Of a DNA stretch of 31,312 bases, positions 1-8,382 are shown one piece after another (position 1 is the first letter of the stretch; the number at the start of each line of letters is the position of its first letter). Source of the DNA: CAZGKX01 sp964525945 (GTDB lineage Bacteria > Pseudomonadota > Gammaproteobacteria > Legionellales > Legionellaceae); the NCBI GenBank assembly GCA_964525945.1, contig CAZGKX010000025.1, positions 1 to 31,312 on the forward strand, given 5' to 3'. The notes beneath the pieces were generated by a model. That model was not told the origin of the DNA and ran no database searches. It saw only the letters and a program-made list of their open reading frames with translations. A program made the position numbers and the translations under genes.

Positions 1-12
1 ATGTCACCTACC

Positions 13-41
13 AACGAAGCACAAAGGATTTGTGCTTCGTT
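13..41. terminator. Perfect 13-bp hairpin at left edge, possible terminator
   Basis: Arms at 13-25 (AACGAAGCACAAA) and 29-41 (TTTGTGCTTCGTT) pair perfectly around a GGA loop. On the + strand a T-run follows after about 6 bases, at 48-52. The hairpin also lies just past the stop codon of the RES toxin gene on the - strand, but that side has no T-run. It may therefore end a gene to the left of the window, or serve as a bidirectional stop. It is not proven to be a terminator. Confidence 0.5.
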
Positions 42-53
42 ATAGGCTTTTTC

Positions 54-755
54 TTAACTTGTAACGTTTATTTCCATTAATTTCCTCCCGCCCCTATTTA
101 TTTTTATTTTTTTACTTTTTAAATCATAAATATACTGCAAATTGCAGCTATTTCTCACGTTTGAAAGGACTTTTTCATTAAAAACCACTGCATTGACACC
201 ATCAAGTTGTCTTGCGGATGGAACAACCAATAAAGGATGCCCTTCTTTGGCAACGCGCCGGCCTGTTTCTTGGCATCTTGTATAGTTAAGGGGATCAATC
301 AGCCAAGGAAAATCTTTCACTTTTTGAGATAAATCAAAAGCCAATCCGTGACAATTAACCAAGGCAACACGGCGATCAATGGTGATGATTTTTTGCTGGT
401 AATACATTTCATAAGAATTTTGAACTTCTTGAACAAAATGATAAACCGTTTCATGAATGCTTGTTTCAAGTGTTTCGGAACCATACCAACAAGCGACAGA
501 GCCATCACTGTACCGCGAGGCTGTAATGTTTTCAAAGGGATAATCAATGAACTCATTTTTGCTGTAATCAAAAGCTCTTTGAATGAGCTGATCATTTTTT
601 AATGGGGGGTGGGTGTGCATGTCAATGGTATTTGCAGCACTCCAATTTAAAGGATCATCACTTAAGTCATCAAATAAATCCTGCGATATTTTTATGCCCC
701 GAATGTTTCGATAAACATCTTTTGAGTAATCAATCGCACAGTCAAACAAAGACAT
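54..755 (-). CDS. RES-domain toxin (NAD+-degrading) of a RES/Xre pair
   Basis: This 233-residue protein has the RES domain pattern: RYSDG (R81, Y82), then WYGSETLETS (W90, Y91, E94), HE at 101-102, and the late PSAR...G.N..VF block (about 179-192). RES toxins such as MbcT, and the RES-Xre family generally, use an ADP-ribosyltransferase-like fold to break down NAD+ and arrest growth when free of antitoxin. The ATG at 753-755 shares one base with the TAA of the upstream antitoxin gene (TAATG), which indicates translational coupling in a two-gene operon. The length matches the usual range for the family. The family call is firm; whether the enzyme is a phosphorylase or a hydrolase cannot be read from the sequence. 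Confidence 0.88.
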   Translation of the reverse strand: MSLFDCAIDYSKDVYRNIRGIKISQDLFDDLSDDPLNWSAANTIDMHTHPPLKNDQLIQRAFDYSKNEFIDYPFENITASRYSDGSVACWYGSETLETSIHETVYHFVQEVQNSYEMYYQQKIITIDRRVALVNCHGLAFDLSQKVKDFPWLIDPLNYTRCQETGRRVAKEGHPLLVVPSARQLDGVNAVVFNEKVLSNVRNSCNLQYIYDLKSKKIKINRGGRKLMEINVTS

Positions 756-1153
756 TATTGCCCTCTCATGTAATCAGTAAACCGTCTGATTTGAGCAATG
801 CCAATGTAACCATATTCTAACATAGTGTCTAAAGGGCTTAGGTTCTGTAATTTAAGGTTGCGTCCTTTGATCCATTTATACACAATGTCCCTGTTGTACG
901 GGTATAGGATCCTCAGATTTTTATGAATGCCCAATAAATTACCAACTCGTTCGATATTGTCCCTTCCAGAAATAAAGGCTGTTCCCTTCTTAAATTTAGC
1001 CAATTGCGCAGAACTTATGCCACCCAACAGATTGCATTCTTCCTCATTTTTTAATTCCCAATGTTTAAAAAGCGCAATTACATTCTGGGTATTACGTTTT
1101 AAAACATCATCATTTAACGCATGTTTATAATCTGATAATGCTAAATTTGACAT
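755..1153 (-). CDS. Xre/MbcA/ParS-type antitoxin
   Basis: This 132-residue protein stands directly upstream of the RES toxin. The middle (about residues 38-75) has a helix-turn-helix-like stretch containing ISSAQLAKFKKG and GRDNIERVGNLLGI. The C-terminal 30 residues, starting SPLDTMLEYG, match the toxin-binding MbcA/ParS/Xre C-terminal domain. Such antitoxins bind and block the RES active site and repress their own operon. A good ribosome site (GAGGGAG) precedes the ATG at 1151-1153, and a near-consensus promoter lies further upstream. Gene order is antitoxin then toxin, with a one-base overlap, as is usual for this family. Confidence 0.88.
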   Translation of the reverse strand: MSNLALSDYKHALNDDVLKRNTQNVIALFKHWELKNEEECNLLGGISSAQLAKFKKGTAFISGRDNIERVGNLLGIHKNLRILYPYNRDIVYKWIKGRNLKLQNLSPLDTMLEYGYIGIAQIRRFTDYMRGQ

Positions 1154-1179
1154 CGCCCCGCTCCCTCTATTTATATATC

Positions 1180-1208
1180 ATATTAGTCTATAAATATAAA
1201 TTAGTCAA
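1180..1208 (-). promoter_or_regulatory. Promoter of the antitoxin-toxin operon with direct-repeat operator
   Basis: Read on the - strand, TTGACT (1208-1203) and TAATAT (1185-1180) are separated by exactly 17 bases, a near-consensus sigma-70 promoter about 27 bases upstream of the antitoxin ATG. The heptamer GACTAAT occurs twice, 18 bp apart (+ strand 1200-1206 and 1182-1188), overlapping the -35 and -10 boxes respectively. Repeats placed this way suit autorepression by the Xre antitoxin. The repressor role is inference. Confidence 0.65.
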
Positions 1209-1312
1209 AATATTGCTTCCAATAAACGGATTTGTTGAATAATAAACGAGTAAAGCGTATAATTTTTAATCCACATACGGATTGCCAATAACTGGTACAA
1301 CAAAGATCGTTG

Positions 1313-4165
1313 ATGACTAAAATTCAACTGCACAATGGCAGCAGCATGGACTGCTCTCAGATAAACAGCGAAACAATGGCGCGTATCATCTGGCAATACG
1401 GTTTAGCCAACAAAAAAGCCTATGATCAATTAAAAAAAGAGCTTCCATTTGACCATTTGGCACTGCAAATTGCTTCTGATTTAAATCAGGCTCATTTGTT
1501 GTATCAAGGAACATTGCTTGATTTTGATGACTACCATACAACACCCCACTCTCCGCATGCTGATTTCAGTGGCTTGATCAATGGCAACCAAACACTGTTT
1601 AAAATGATAACGGATTGGACAATTAACTCATCAGGCAGAGGTGGCTTTTTACAACAAATTACAGATTTTACTGTGCGACCGACTTTAAGATATGGTGTCA
1701 GGGGGTGGGCTGCTACCCATAAACTTGATTTAAGAACGAACCAAATCATTCCATACCGACACAATCGACATGTTACCGGTTTTATGGGTAAAAAAAATAA
1801 AACTTACACTAAAACCAAAAAACAATCCGCAACTTTGTTGTCTAAAAATTTGCACACAGGTGTCTACAGCCCAGGCGTTGGTTTGCTTTTTGATGAATCC
1901 AAGTGCGATATTCGTGCAATGTACACAATGAACGCAACAACTGTTGCCCGTGAGTGGGTGGGAAGTTTTTCATCCGTACAAAATTACCAATTATCCCACT
2001 GTGTGAATGGAGCATTATTTAGTAGTCGACTGTATACCGATCGAAAATCGTTTAGAAATTACGTTGATTTGCCCAGCAGCACTTTGCACAATGAAGTTTT
2101 AGCCAAATTTTCGCGTGAATCCATTTTGGGGGTTTTCATCGTTGGCGATACGGCAGCGAATCGTTTAATTGCGATTGAGCGGCAAATCGATCTGGTTGCT
2201 CTTTTTAAGAAGGTTGAAAAAAAAGACATCCATTTTCCAATTTTTATTTACGATAACACTCTTCGTACCATCCGTATTTATACAACACAAGAACAGGCGA
2301 ACGATGTTGCCCGGTACAATATACTTGAGCATGAGAACAATCATCTAACAACCATTCAAAACCTTGTCCATCAAAAAGATTTAAAAGCTCTTAAACTCCT
2401 ATTCCAGAACAATCCAAGTCGAATAAAGCAAGGGTTTTGGTTATTTGATGCGATTGGTCCACACAATTCGAGCATATTAAAGCATTTTTTCACTAAGAAA
2501 GAGAGTCAAAAAAAGATAGATTTATTTAACTATTTATTGACTCTACCTGGGATTCGCAAAGAGCAGAAAAAAGGAGATCAGCAAGAAACGCCGCTGGTAT
2601 TTGCTACACGAGGGGGTAAAAAAGAGTTTGTCGAAATACTGCTCACCCATGGCGTGGATATGAATAGTCAAGATATTGATGGGAATACTGCTTTAATGAT
2701 TGCTGTTCATCAAAATGACATTGAAATGACGCAATTGCTGTTAAAATACCATCCCGATTTAAAACTAAAAAACACAAAAAATAACAGTGTTTATGCAATT
2801 GCCATCCATCAAAAAAATCTTAACCTGCTTAAGGTATTGTACGCAGCTCAAAAAAATTGTCCGCTGATTTTGTTCACCACCTTGGAGGAAGAAGAGCTTG
2901 TTGATTACGCTTTAAAGCAAGGAGAAAATGTTAATGTTCAAGACGAAAATCAAGAAACGGCATTGATGCATGCAATAAAACGTGATCATATCAATATTTT
3001 TAATAAAATTTTAACTCAAAAAATCGATTTTTCATTGCGGAATAATCAAAATGAAACGGCATTGTTTTTAGCGATAAAAATGGGCCGCGTGCGCATGGTT
3101 GGTGAGTTGTTACGTCGGTATCCAAATTTGCTTCAAGAACGGTTTTTAGACAATCAATCGCCTGTAATGTTTGCAATACGATCTAAAAACATGAAAATGG
3201 TGCAATGTTTATTAAAATACACACAAGATTGGCACCATGTTGATGACCATGGTGAAAGTGCTTTAACCCTGGCTTGTCCAGATAAATCCATGCTTGCCCT
3301 GTTGCTTCGATGTGGCTGTCATTTAGACGATGAACACACGGATGGCGCAACGCCGTTGATCCTGGTGTCGAATAAACCCAACAATGCTGTGTCCATTGAA
3401 ACATTGATAATGCATGGTGCGGATGCGGGGCGCGTCGATGACGCCGGTGAAAATGCCTTGATGCATGCTGTTCGTGCAGGGCATCTGGGTAATGTGCAAA
3501 AGCTGTTATCCCTTCATGATTATGATTTAAATCAAGAAAACAATACCTATCAAACAGCCATTGCCATCGCCATTGATGCACTTGATGAAAATAATTCCCC
3601 TGAAATTTTAGAAACATTGTTGTTGTTTGCGGCAGGAGAAGACGATGAGCACCTTTTTTTAGACAGCAAAACAAAAAGACAACTTCAAAAAATCTTTGTT
3701 GATTTGTTCCACAGTAACCAAATCGATGGCATGATCGCCTTCTTATTGCTGGATATTCATGAAATGATTCTTCATTTTGATCCGGAGCATGTGGAAGCAA
3801 TTGATGCGGCAACAGAACTCTACCATTCTTTAAAAAAATCTTTTTTTGAATACCGGCAATCCATCCAAGGTTGCAACGATGAAGAACGACCGAAAGCCCT
3901 CAATGTATTGTTCGATGAATGGGAGGAAAGCATTCATGTCGCCAAGAGAAATGACTCAGAACTTGCCCACCATCGGGGTTGGCTTTTTAGAGATATTTTA
4001 GGTAAATTATTATTTTTAATCAGTACATTAGGGACTGTCTCCCTGTATATCGGGATTAAAACGGGTTTCCATCGGTTTTTCCCAAACACCCGTTCGGTCT
4101 ATCAATTAGAAGATGTTGAAAAGACCCTCCATGCCCTTCGAGCAACCCCTTTGTTATCGCAATAA
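1313..4165 (+). CDS. Large ankyrin-repeat protein with C-terminal membrane segment, effector candidate
   Basis: The protein is about 950 residues long. I start it at the ATG at 1313; a TTG lies one codon earlier and there is no strong ribosome site. Residues 1-360 form a domain I do not recognise. From about 421 to 770 there are at least eight ankyrin-type units, with patterns such as DGNTALMIAVHQ, QETALMHAIKRDH, DGATPLILVS and GENALMHAVRAGH. A hydrophobic stretch at about 897-920 (FLISTLGTVSLYIGI) is probably a membrane anchor, followed by a short polar tail with acidic residues. Ankyrin proteins of this size in Legionella are commonly Dot/Icm substrates that bind host proteins. That role is inferred here; no catalytic motif was seen. 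The gene runs tail-to-tail into the ELM1-like gene with a 23-bp gap. Confidence 0.85.
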   Translation: MTKIQLHNGSSMDCSQINSETMARIIWQYGLANKKAYDQLKKELPFDHLALQIASDLNQAHLLYQGTLLDFDDYHTTPHSPHADFSGLINGNQTLFKMITDWTINSSGRGGFLQQITDFTVRPTLRYGVRGWAATHKLDLRTNQIIPYRHNRHVTGFMGKKNKTYTKTKKQSATLLSKNLHTGVYSPGVGLLFDESKCDIRAMYTMNATTVAREWVGSFSSVQNYQLSHCVNGALFSSRLYTDRKSFRNYVDLPSSTLHNEVLAKFSRESILGVFIVGDTAANRLIAIERQIDLVALFKKVEKKDIHFPIFIYDNTLRTIRIYTTQEQANDVARYNILEHENNHLTTIQNLVHQKDLKALKLLFQNNPSRIKQGFWLFDAIGPHNSSILKHFFTKKESQKKIDLFNYLLTLPGIRKEQKKGDQQETPLVFATRGGKKEFVEILLTHGVDMNSQDIDGNTALMIAVHQNDIEMTQLLLKYHPDLKLKNTKNNSVYAIAIHQKNLNLLKVLYAAQKNCPLILFTTLEEEELVDYALKQGENVNVQDENQETALMHAIKRDHINIFNKILTQKIDFSLRNNQNETALFLAIKMGRVRMVGELLRRYPNLLQERFLDNQSPVMFAIRSKNMKMVQCLLKYTQDWHHVDDHGESALTLACPDKSMLALLLRCGCHLDDEHTDGATPLILVSNKPNNAVSIETLIMHGADAGRVDDAGENALMHAVRAGHLGNVQKLLSLHDYDLNQENNTYQTAIAIAIDALDENNSPEILETLLLFAAGEDDEHLFLDSKTKRQLQKIFVDLFHSNQIDGMIAFLLLDIHEMILHFDPEHVEAIDAATELYHSLKKSFFEYRQSIQGCNDEERPKALNVLFDEWEESIHVAKRNDSELAHHRGWLFRDILGKLLFLISTLGTVSLYIGIKTGFHRFFPNTRSVYQLEDVEKTLHALRATPLLSQ

Positions 4166-4188
4166 AACTCAAATTGCAATTTTTAATA

Positions 4189-5445
4189 TCAAAAGCCACT
4201 CTTTTTCGTGGAGGGATGGTTTTGTTCCGTTTGAGTGGGCGTCATTGTGCTATCAACGGCTGATGGGCTCTGAAAAGCAAAAGTGCCTAATGCAGTCAAG
4301 CTATGAGCATCCGAAGAAAACACAGTTTTTTTCTCTTGAACGGAGATGAATGCTTGTATTGCTTCCGCAATTGCTTCTGCTGCAGGACGCGCTCCGGCCC
4401 ATTTCACGTGAGCTGGGAGGGGTTCATTCCACAGGGTAATTTGGCCACTCTGTCGGGCATCGGAAACACCTTCCATGTGTGATTCATTTGTACTCTTCGG
4501 GCAATAGGCAATAACGGGAATACCTTTCCCACTTAAAAAAGCACTTTCAGCAAGCATAGTGACCGACTCGGTAGGGACATACCAAACGGCGTTCCATCCT
4601 TCAAAACCAGATGTCTTCTTCAAAGCAGTTTGTATCACGGAATGCATAGCCGGTTTGTATGCACTTTCCTCCCCAAACTGAAAATTATTAAAAAACAGTT
4701 GTCCCGGAAATTCTTTCTCCAAAACGTTGATAAAGGCTCGAGCACTCGCACCCACATGACCACTTCGATGTGGGTCTGGAGCATAAGGCATTCCTACGGC
4801 ACAAACAGCCTCGGGATCATGTTTATCGGTTCTCGGCCCATCCATAATGAGCAAGGCTGTATTTTTATGGCCCAATCCATTGTCTTTCATATGGCGAACA
4901 ATATGCATCGCTTGCAGTTCAGCGTCTTCGGCATCAAAATATTTCATGATTTTTTCTGGCGTGGGCGCATCACCCGCTATCACAATACCAACGTGGGTTG
5001 TAAATGAAGGATCACTTGGCAACAGCCCTTTAAATTTTGCCATCGAATCCAGGATGGATGCGTCATTGATACAATGGGCAACGCCATCTGTAGGCACGAC
5101 CACAACACCAGAAGGAATCAAATTCGCTTTCGATGCATAGACAGCCTTGGGGATGGCCAATACATCAGGCCAAACCGTCAAGTGATTAAAATCTGAAAAC
5201 CATTGATGACCTGACCAGATCACATGAGCCTTAGGTTGGCTTTTTTTTATTGAAGCAATGAAACCTAAGCCATGATCGCCACATAGAAGTACTATATCCC
5301 CTTCCTCCAGTTGCTCCATGCGAAACTCACTTTCAGGAACACTTCGTCGTTCTGCCGGAATTGCAAGGGTCATACTTATGCCTTGCAATTGATTATTATC
5401 ACCCGCGTACTCTGGATTGGTTAAAAGAAATAGTTTCATGGTCAC
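4189..5445 (-). CDS. ELM1-like protein (DUF1022 family, GT-B-like)
   Basis: The 418-residue protein resembles the mitochondrial-fission ELM1/DUF1022 family, which is widespread in bacteria. The N-terminus LLTNPEYAGDNNQLQGIS corresponds to the family's TDG.pGh.nQ..Gla block. A middle VVPTDGVAHCIN segment matches the .G..HRv region, and THVGIVIAGD matches the start of the second Rossmann half. The C-terminal half has PTESVTMLAESAFLSGKGIPV, close to the family's T.DSvSM..Ea...GkPV signature. The C-terminal tail of about 50 residues is low-complexity (Ser/Thr/Gln). The biochemical role of bacterial members is unsettled; a nucleotide-sugar transferase fold is expected. The first start is GTG at 5445; an in-frame ATG at 5439 is equally possible, since GGAT lies 7 or 13 bases ahead. 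Confidence 0.6.
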   Translation of the reverse strand: MTMKLFLLTNPEYAGDNNQLQGISMTLAIPAERRSVPESEFRMEQLEEGDIVLLCGDHGLGFIASIKKSQPKAHVIWSGHQWFSDFNHLTVWPDVLAIPKAVYASKANLIPSGVVVVPTDGVAHCINDASILDSMAKFKGLLPSDPSFTTHVGIVIAGDAPTPEKIMKYFDAEDAELQAMHIVRHMKDNGLGHKNTALLIMDGPRTDKHDPEAVCAVGMPYAPDPHRSGHVGASARAFINVLEKEFPGQLFFNNFQFGEESAYKPAMHSVIQTALKKTSGFEGWNAVWYVPTESVTMLAESAFLSGKGIPVIAYCPKSTNESHMEGVSDARQSGQITLWNEPLPAHVKWAGARPAAEAIAEAIQAFISVQEKKTVFSSDAHSLTALGTFAFQSPSAVDSTMTPTQTEQNHPSTKKSGF

Positions 5446-5683
5446 CGGTTATATCCAATTAAACATTGGGTGATAATATCGTAAAACAACATTGTTTCCT
5501 ACTTACTACCACATACTCTCACTATAGCCTCATAGATTCATTTTAATGTTCTAAATTAAGAGGCGGTTGCCTTGCTGTTTGAGTCTTGAATACAATTATC
5601 GTGTAGAATAGCCTACAAGCAGCTAGTCGGACCTCAAATCTAAATTCAGGTAACCTTCAAAAACGCTATTTCAAGGGAGAAAC

Positions 5684-6076
5684 ATGAAAATATTTTGGAT
5701 AGGATCTGCTTACACTCTGCTTAGCATTCATGTTGCATTTACTTTTTTTTTGCTTTTGACGCCTTTCGCCATCTTGATAGGTCAATGGCAAGTCTGGTCT
5801 TGGACACTAAATTTAAGTTTTCGAACTATCCATATCTTATTATTAACGTTTGTGGTTGTTGAAGTGCTTTTTTCAATACCGTGCTTTCTCACTGTGATGG
5901 AAAACAGCTGTCGAAAAAAAGCTAGCTTACCGCTCTATACCACAGGATTCTTTGATTATTGGGTAGAGAGCCTATTTGCCACTAACTATGATAATAGATT
6001 GTTTATTGCCATTCTTTCGCTGCTTGCGATGTTGTCTTTTATTTTATATTGGGTGGTGCCCCCGTTATCTTTTTGA
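5684..6076 (+). CDS. DUF2784-like small membrane protein
   Basis: The 130-residue protein is very hydrophobic, with about four membrane segments (about 5-30, 45-68, and two near 100-127). The order of features fits DUF2784: an early H in a membrane helix, a W and H near RTIHILLL, a conserved loop with ENSCRKKA, then a Y..GF..YW block and a final hydrophobic helix. The function of DUF2784 is unknown. A strong ribosome site (AAGGGAG) lies 5 bases before the ATG. The 3' end overlaps the 3' end of the convergent P450 gene by 12 bp. The 240 bp upstream contain no gene, and I could not pick a convincing promoter there. Confidence 0.7.
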   Translation: MKIFWIGSAYTLLSIHVAFTFFLLLTPFAILIGQWQVWSWTLNLSFRTIHILLLTFVVVEVLFSIPCFLTVMENSCRKKASLPLYTTGFFDYWVESLFATNYDNRLFIAILSLLAMLSFILYWVVPPLSF

Positions 6077-7279
6077 TACTTTTTTAAGCCCAATAGTGAA
6101 ACTTTTGCAAAGCGCTCTGCCAAACACTTTCATCTGATAAAGGGATTCTTTAAGGGATACTTTGCTGTCGTTATCTCGACCGCTGTAGAGATGACCTAAT
6201 CCAGGTTGAATTTTGTTATCAGGAAGAAGTATCAACATTGATTTCAATATCTCTACCATCAAATGTTTAGCCAATGTTTTCCCCAAACATATGCGTTTAC
6301 CTGCTCCAAAAACAAGCCCTTCAAAGGGATGTTTTAAATCCGGATTCAACCAAGTTTGGGGATCAAATGCAGTGTTTTGAATAAATTGATCAAGGATCAA
6401 CATCACTTGCGTACCTGCCGGATAATTTTGACCATGAATGGCCATATCAGCACATAGTTCTCTTTCCAGAACAGGAAAAGGATGCTGAAGACGAATGGAC
6501 TCCATGATCACTGCATTTAAATACGCATCATCACCCTCCGCTGCTTTTTGATGTGTGACACGATGCAATTCTGGATCGGCTCGTAAAAATGAAAACACCG
6601 AGACCATAATATCGCTCACATTTATTTGTGGTGACAAAATAAATGGTTGTGCAAATACGGACAACCACATAACAGCATCTCTTGCATTGTCATTGCTCAA
6701 GCCTTCACTATATCGTGATGCCCGAATGAGCTGGGTTAAACGTTGGCAAAATGCTTCTTTTACTCGATAATCGCCCACACCTTTTAATGCAATTTCCTTT
6801 CGCCATTCAACGGATGCATTATAAAAAAGAGCCTCATCTTCTGGCTCAATGGTTTGCTCAAAAAGAATCTCGTATAAAACGTTTAGCGCAATACGAGACA
6901 CCTGTTCCGCATTCATCACCAGAGATGGATTAAGACACATTTCGTCTGCCAACGCTTGAACAGAAGCCGTCACTTGCAATGGTATTTGCTCTTTCCATCG
7001 TAACGTACGAAACACTTGGCAACAATTCATCGAAAGCGCTTTCCAACGTATGCCATCTTCTGATTCAATCGAATAAATTGGACGCCATGCCGGGATCGCA
7101 AAAAGGTGCTCGACAAAAGACCCTTTTTTGTCAGAGCTTGCCAGAATCGCTGTACAAAGCACTGGATCACTTTCTAAAATCAAGATAGGTTTTTTCTGCA
7201 ACCATGCGCATAGTCTTATAAAATATTTTCGCAGTTCAAATGACCCACCGCCATAGCGGATAAGAGAAACATAATCCAT
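6065..7279 (-). CDS. Cytochrome P450, divergent
   Basis: The haem-binding loop FGAGKRICLGKTLA fits the F..G.R.C.G signature with its Cys ligand, and ESIRL fits the K-helix E..R. A meander/PAGTQV region lies between them. Total length is about 404 residues, typical for a soluble bacterial P450. The I-helix region, where most P450s have AG.[DE]T, reads LSVFAQPFILSP and lacks the acid-Thr pair used in oxygen activation. The haem enzyme may therefore use peroxide or a different chemistry (inference). I start at the ATG at 7277-7279, because the ribosome site AGAGGTG lies 6 bases before it; the two upstream candidates (ATG 7285, GTG 7288) overlap that site. No redox partner gene is nearby, and the substrate is unknown. 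Confidence 0.85.
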   Translation of the reverse strand: MDYVSLIRYGGGSFELRKYFIRLCAWLQKKPILILESDPVLCTAILASSDKKGSFVEHLFAIPAWRPIYSIESEDGIRWKALSMNCCQVFRTLRWKEQIPLQVTASVQALADEMCLNPSLVMNAEQVSRIALNVLYEILFEQTIEPEDEALFYNASVEWRKEIALKGVGDYRVKEAFCQRLTQLIRASRYSEGLSNDNARDAVMWLSVFAQPFILSPQINVSDIMVSVFSFLRADPELHRVTHQKAAEGDDAYLNAVIMESIRLQHPFPVLERELCADMAIHGQNYPAGTQVMLILDQFIQNTAFDPQTWLNPDLKHPFEGLVFGAGKRICLGKTLAKHLMVEILKSMLILLPDNKIQPGLGHLYSGRDNDSKVSLKESLYQMKVFGRALCKSFTIGLKKVSKR

Positions 7280-7333
7280 GAACATCACCTCTTTTGTTAA
7301 TTGCTAAGCTATTGTTGCGGATTACGGGTTCTT

Positions 7334-7420
7334 AATTGATTTCTATTTGTAGATTGGGCTTTGGCCCAACAAAGATAGGTATGGCTTATTGTTGGGCCAA
7401 GGCCCAACCTACCATCAATT
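7334..7420. repeat. Palindromic dispersed repeat, copy 1 (MITE/REP-like)
   Basis: An 87-bp element between the P450 and hydrolase genes. It ends in inverted AATTGAT (7334-7340) and ATCAATT (7414-7420). Inside, it has several GTTGGGCC/GGCCCAAC blocks that can fold into hairpins. Its reverse complement aligns along its whole length with 22512-22596, with a few substitutions and one 5-base gap. The pattern suits a non-autonomous mobile element or an extragenic palindrome family. Confidence 0.7.
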
Positions 7421-7566
7421 TAAAATCCTAGTAGTATATCACATTGTGGCTATTTCCATATTGCATGTTGTTTGATTAGACGTCATTGTCGAGGACGGCT
7501 CAGTTGCTTTGGCTGAAAGGAAAAGGTTACTATGACAATGGTTCGGGTAATGTACCGTGGGATAAT

Positions 7567-8382
7567 ATGCCTAAAATGAATGCAAATGGAATTGAGCTGT
7601 ATTATGAAATACACGGAGAAGGAGACCCCATTGTTTTTATAGCGGGTTTTGGTGCTGATCATAGCGGATGGCTATCCCTTGTGGAGCATTTTAAAAACAG
7701 CTACCAGTTGATTTTATTCGATAATCGCGGAGCAGGACAATCCGATGCTCCACCGGGTTTATATTCGATAAACCAAATGGCTGATGATGTTGTTGCTCTT
7801 TGTACGCAGTTGGGGATTTTTAAAGCTCATTTTGTAGGCAACTCCATGGGCGGCTTTATCCTTCAGTCACTGGCTTATCGCCATCCAAATTTAGTGCAAT
7901 CCGCCATCATCAGTAATTCAACCACCACAATGAACAGCTGTTTTCAGATTTACGTGGCAGCACAATTAGAGTTTATAAAAGCAGCTGTGCCAATGGCTGC
8001 ATTGCTCAAAGCATTTTATGCGTGGGCTTTTTCTTACCGATTCCTTTCGCAAGCAGGTATGTTAAACGCACTCATTCAACTTGGCTTAGAAACCCCATTC
8101 CCATTTACAAAGCAAGGGTATGAAGGCCAATATGCAGCATTGGATAATTTTGATGCAAGGCCATGGGCAGGCAACATTTCCGTCCCCACCTTGGTATTGG
8201 CGTCCGATCAAGATTTGATTGCTCGTGACCAAGAAGTTGCCTCGCTGGCCCAGCAGATTCCGAATGCCCAATATTTCTGTTTTTCTGAATGCGGTCATTT
8301 GCCACACCTAGAACAGCCAGAACAATTTTACAAACAGGTTCACTTGTTTATTCGCACAGTGTCGGGGAGAGAACAGCGATGA
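7567..8382 (+). CDS. Alpha/beta-hydrolase fold protein
   Basis: The protein (about 271 residues from the ATG at 7567) has the canonical fold markers: oxyanion-loop region IAGFGADHSGW, FDNRGAGQSD after strand 4, nucleophile elbow GNSMGG, a late acid in ASDQDLIARD, and the catalytic His in CGHLPHLEQPE. The Ser-Asp-His triad is intact. The family covers esterases, lactonases, haloperoxidase-like enzymes and others, so the substrate cannot be named. The reading frame stays open to a TTG at 7486, but those extra codons do not resemble the family; GGGA precedes the chosen ATG by about 4 bases. The stop codon overlaps the start of the next gene (ATGA), so the two are probably co-translated. Confidence 0.85.
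   Translation: MPKMNANGIELYYEIHGEGDPIVFIAGFGADHSGWLSLVEHFKNSYQLILFDNRGAGQSDAPPGLYSINQMADDVVALCTQLGIFKAHFVGNSMGGFILQSLAYRHPNLVQSAIISNSTTTMNSCFQIYVAAQLEFIKAAVPMAALLKAFYAWAFSYRFLSQAGMLNALIQLGLETPFPFTKQGYEGQYAALDNFDARPWAGNISVPTLVLASDQDLIARDQEVASLAQQIPNAQYFCFSECGHLPHLEQPEQFYKQVHLFIRTVSGREQR

Noticed and set aside
1..1153. RES toxin and pncB as parts of one NAD-based defence system
   Set aside because: They are 18 kb apart with unrelated genes between; shared use of NAD metabolism is not evidence of linkage.
3183..3812. A 209-residue - strand frame inside the ankyrin gene
   Set aside because: His/Gln-rich antisense shadow of the ankyrin repeats, without a ribosome site.
4166..4188. AAATTGCAATTT palindrome as a terminator between convergent genes
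   Set aside because: The stem is short and AT-only, too weak to call.
4630..5140. Overlapping + strand frames opposite the ELM1-like gene
   Set aside because: Both lie antisense to a gene with clear family motifs.
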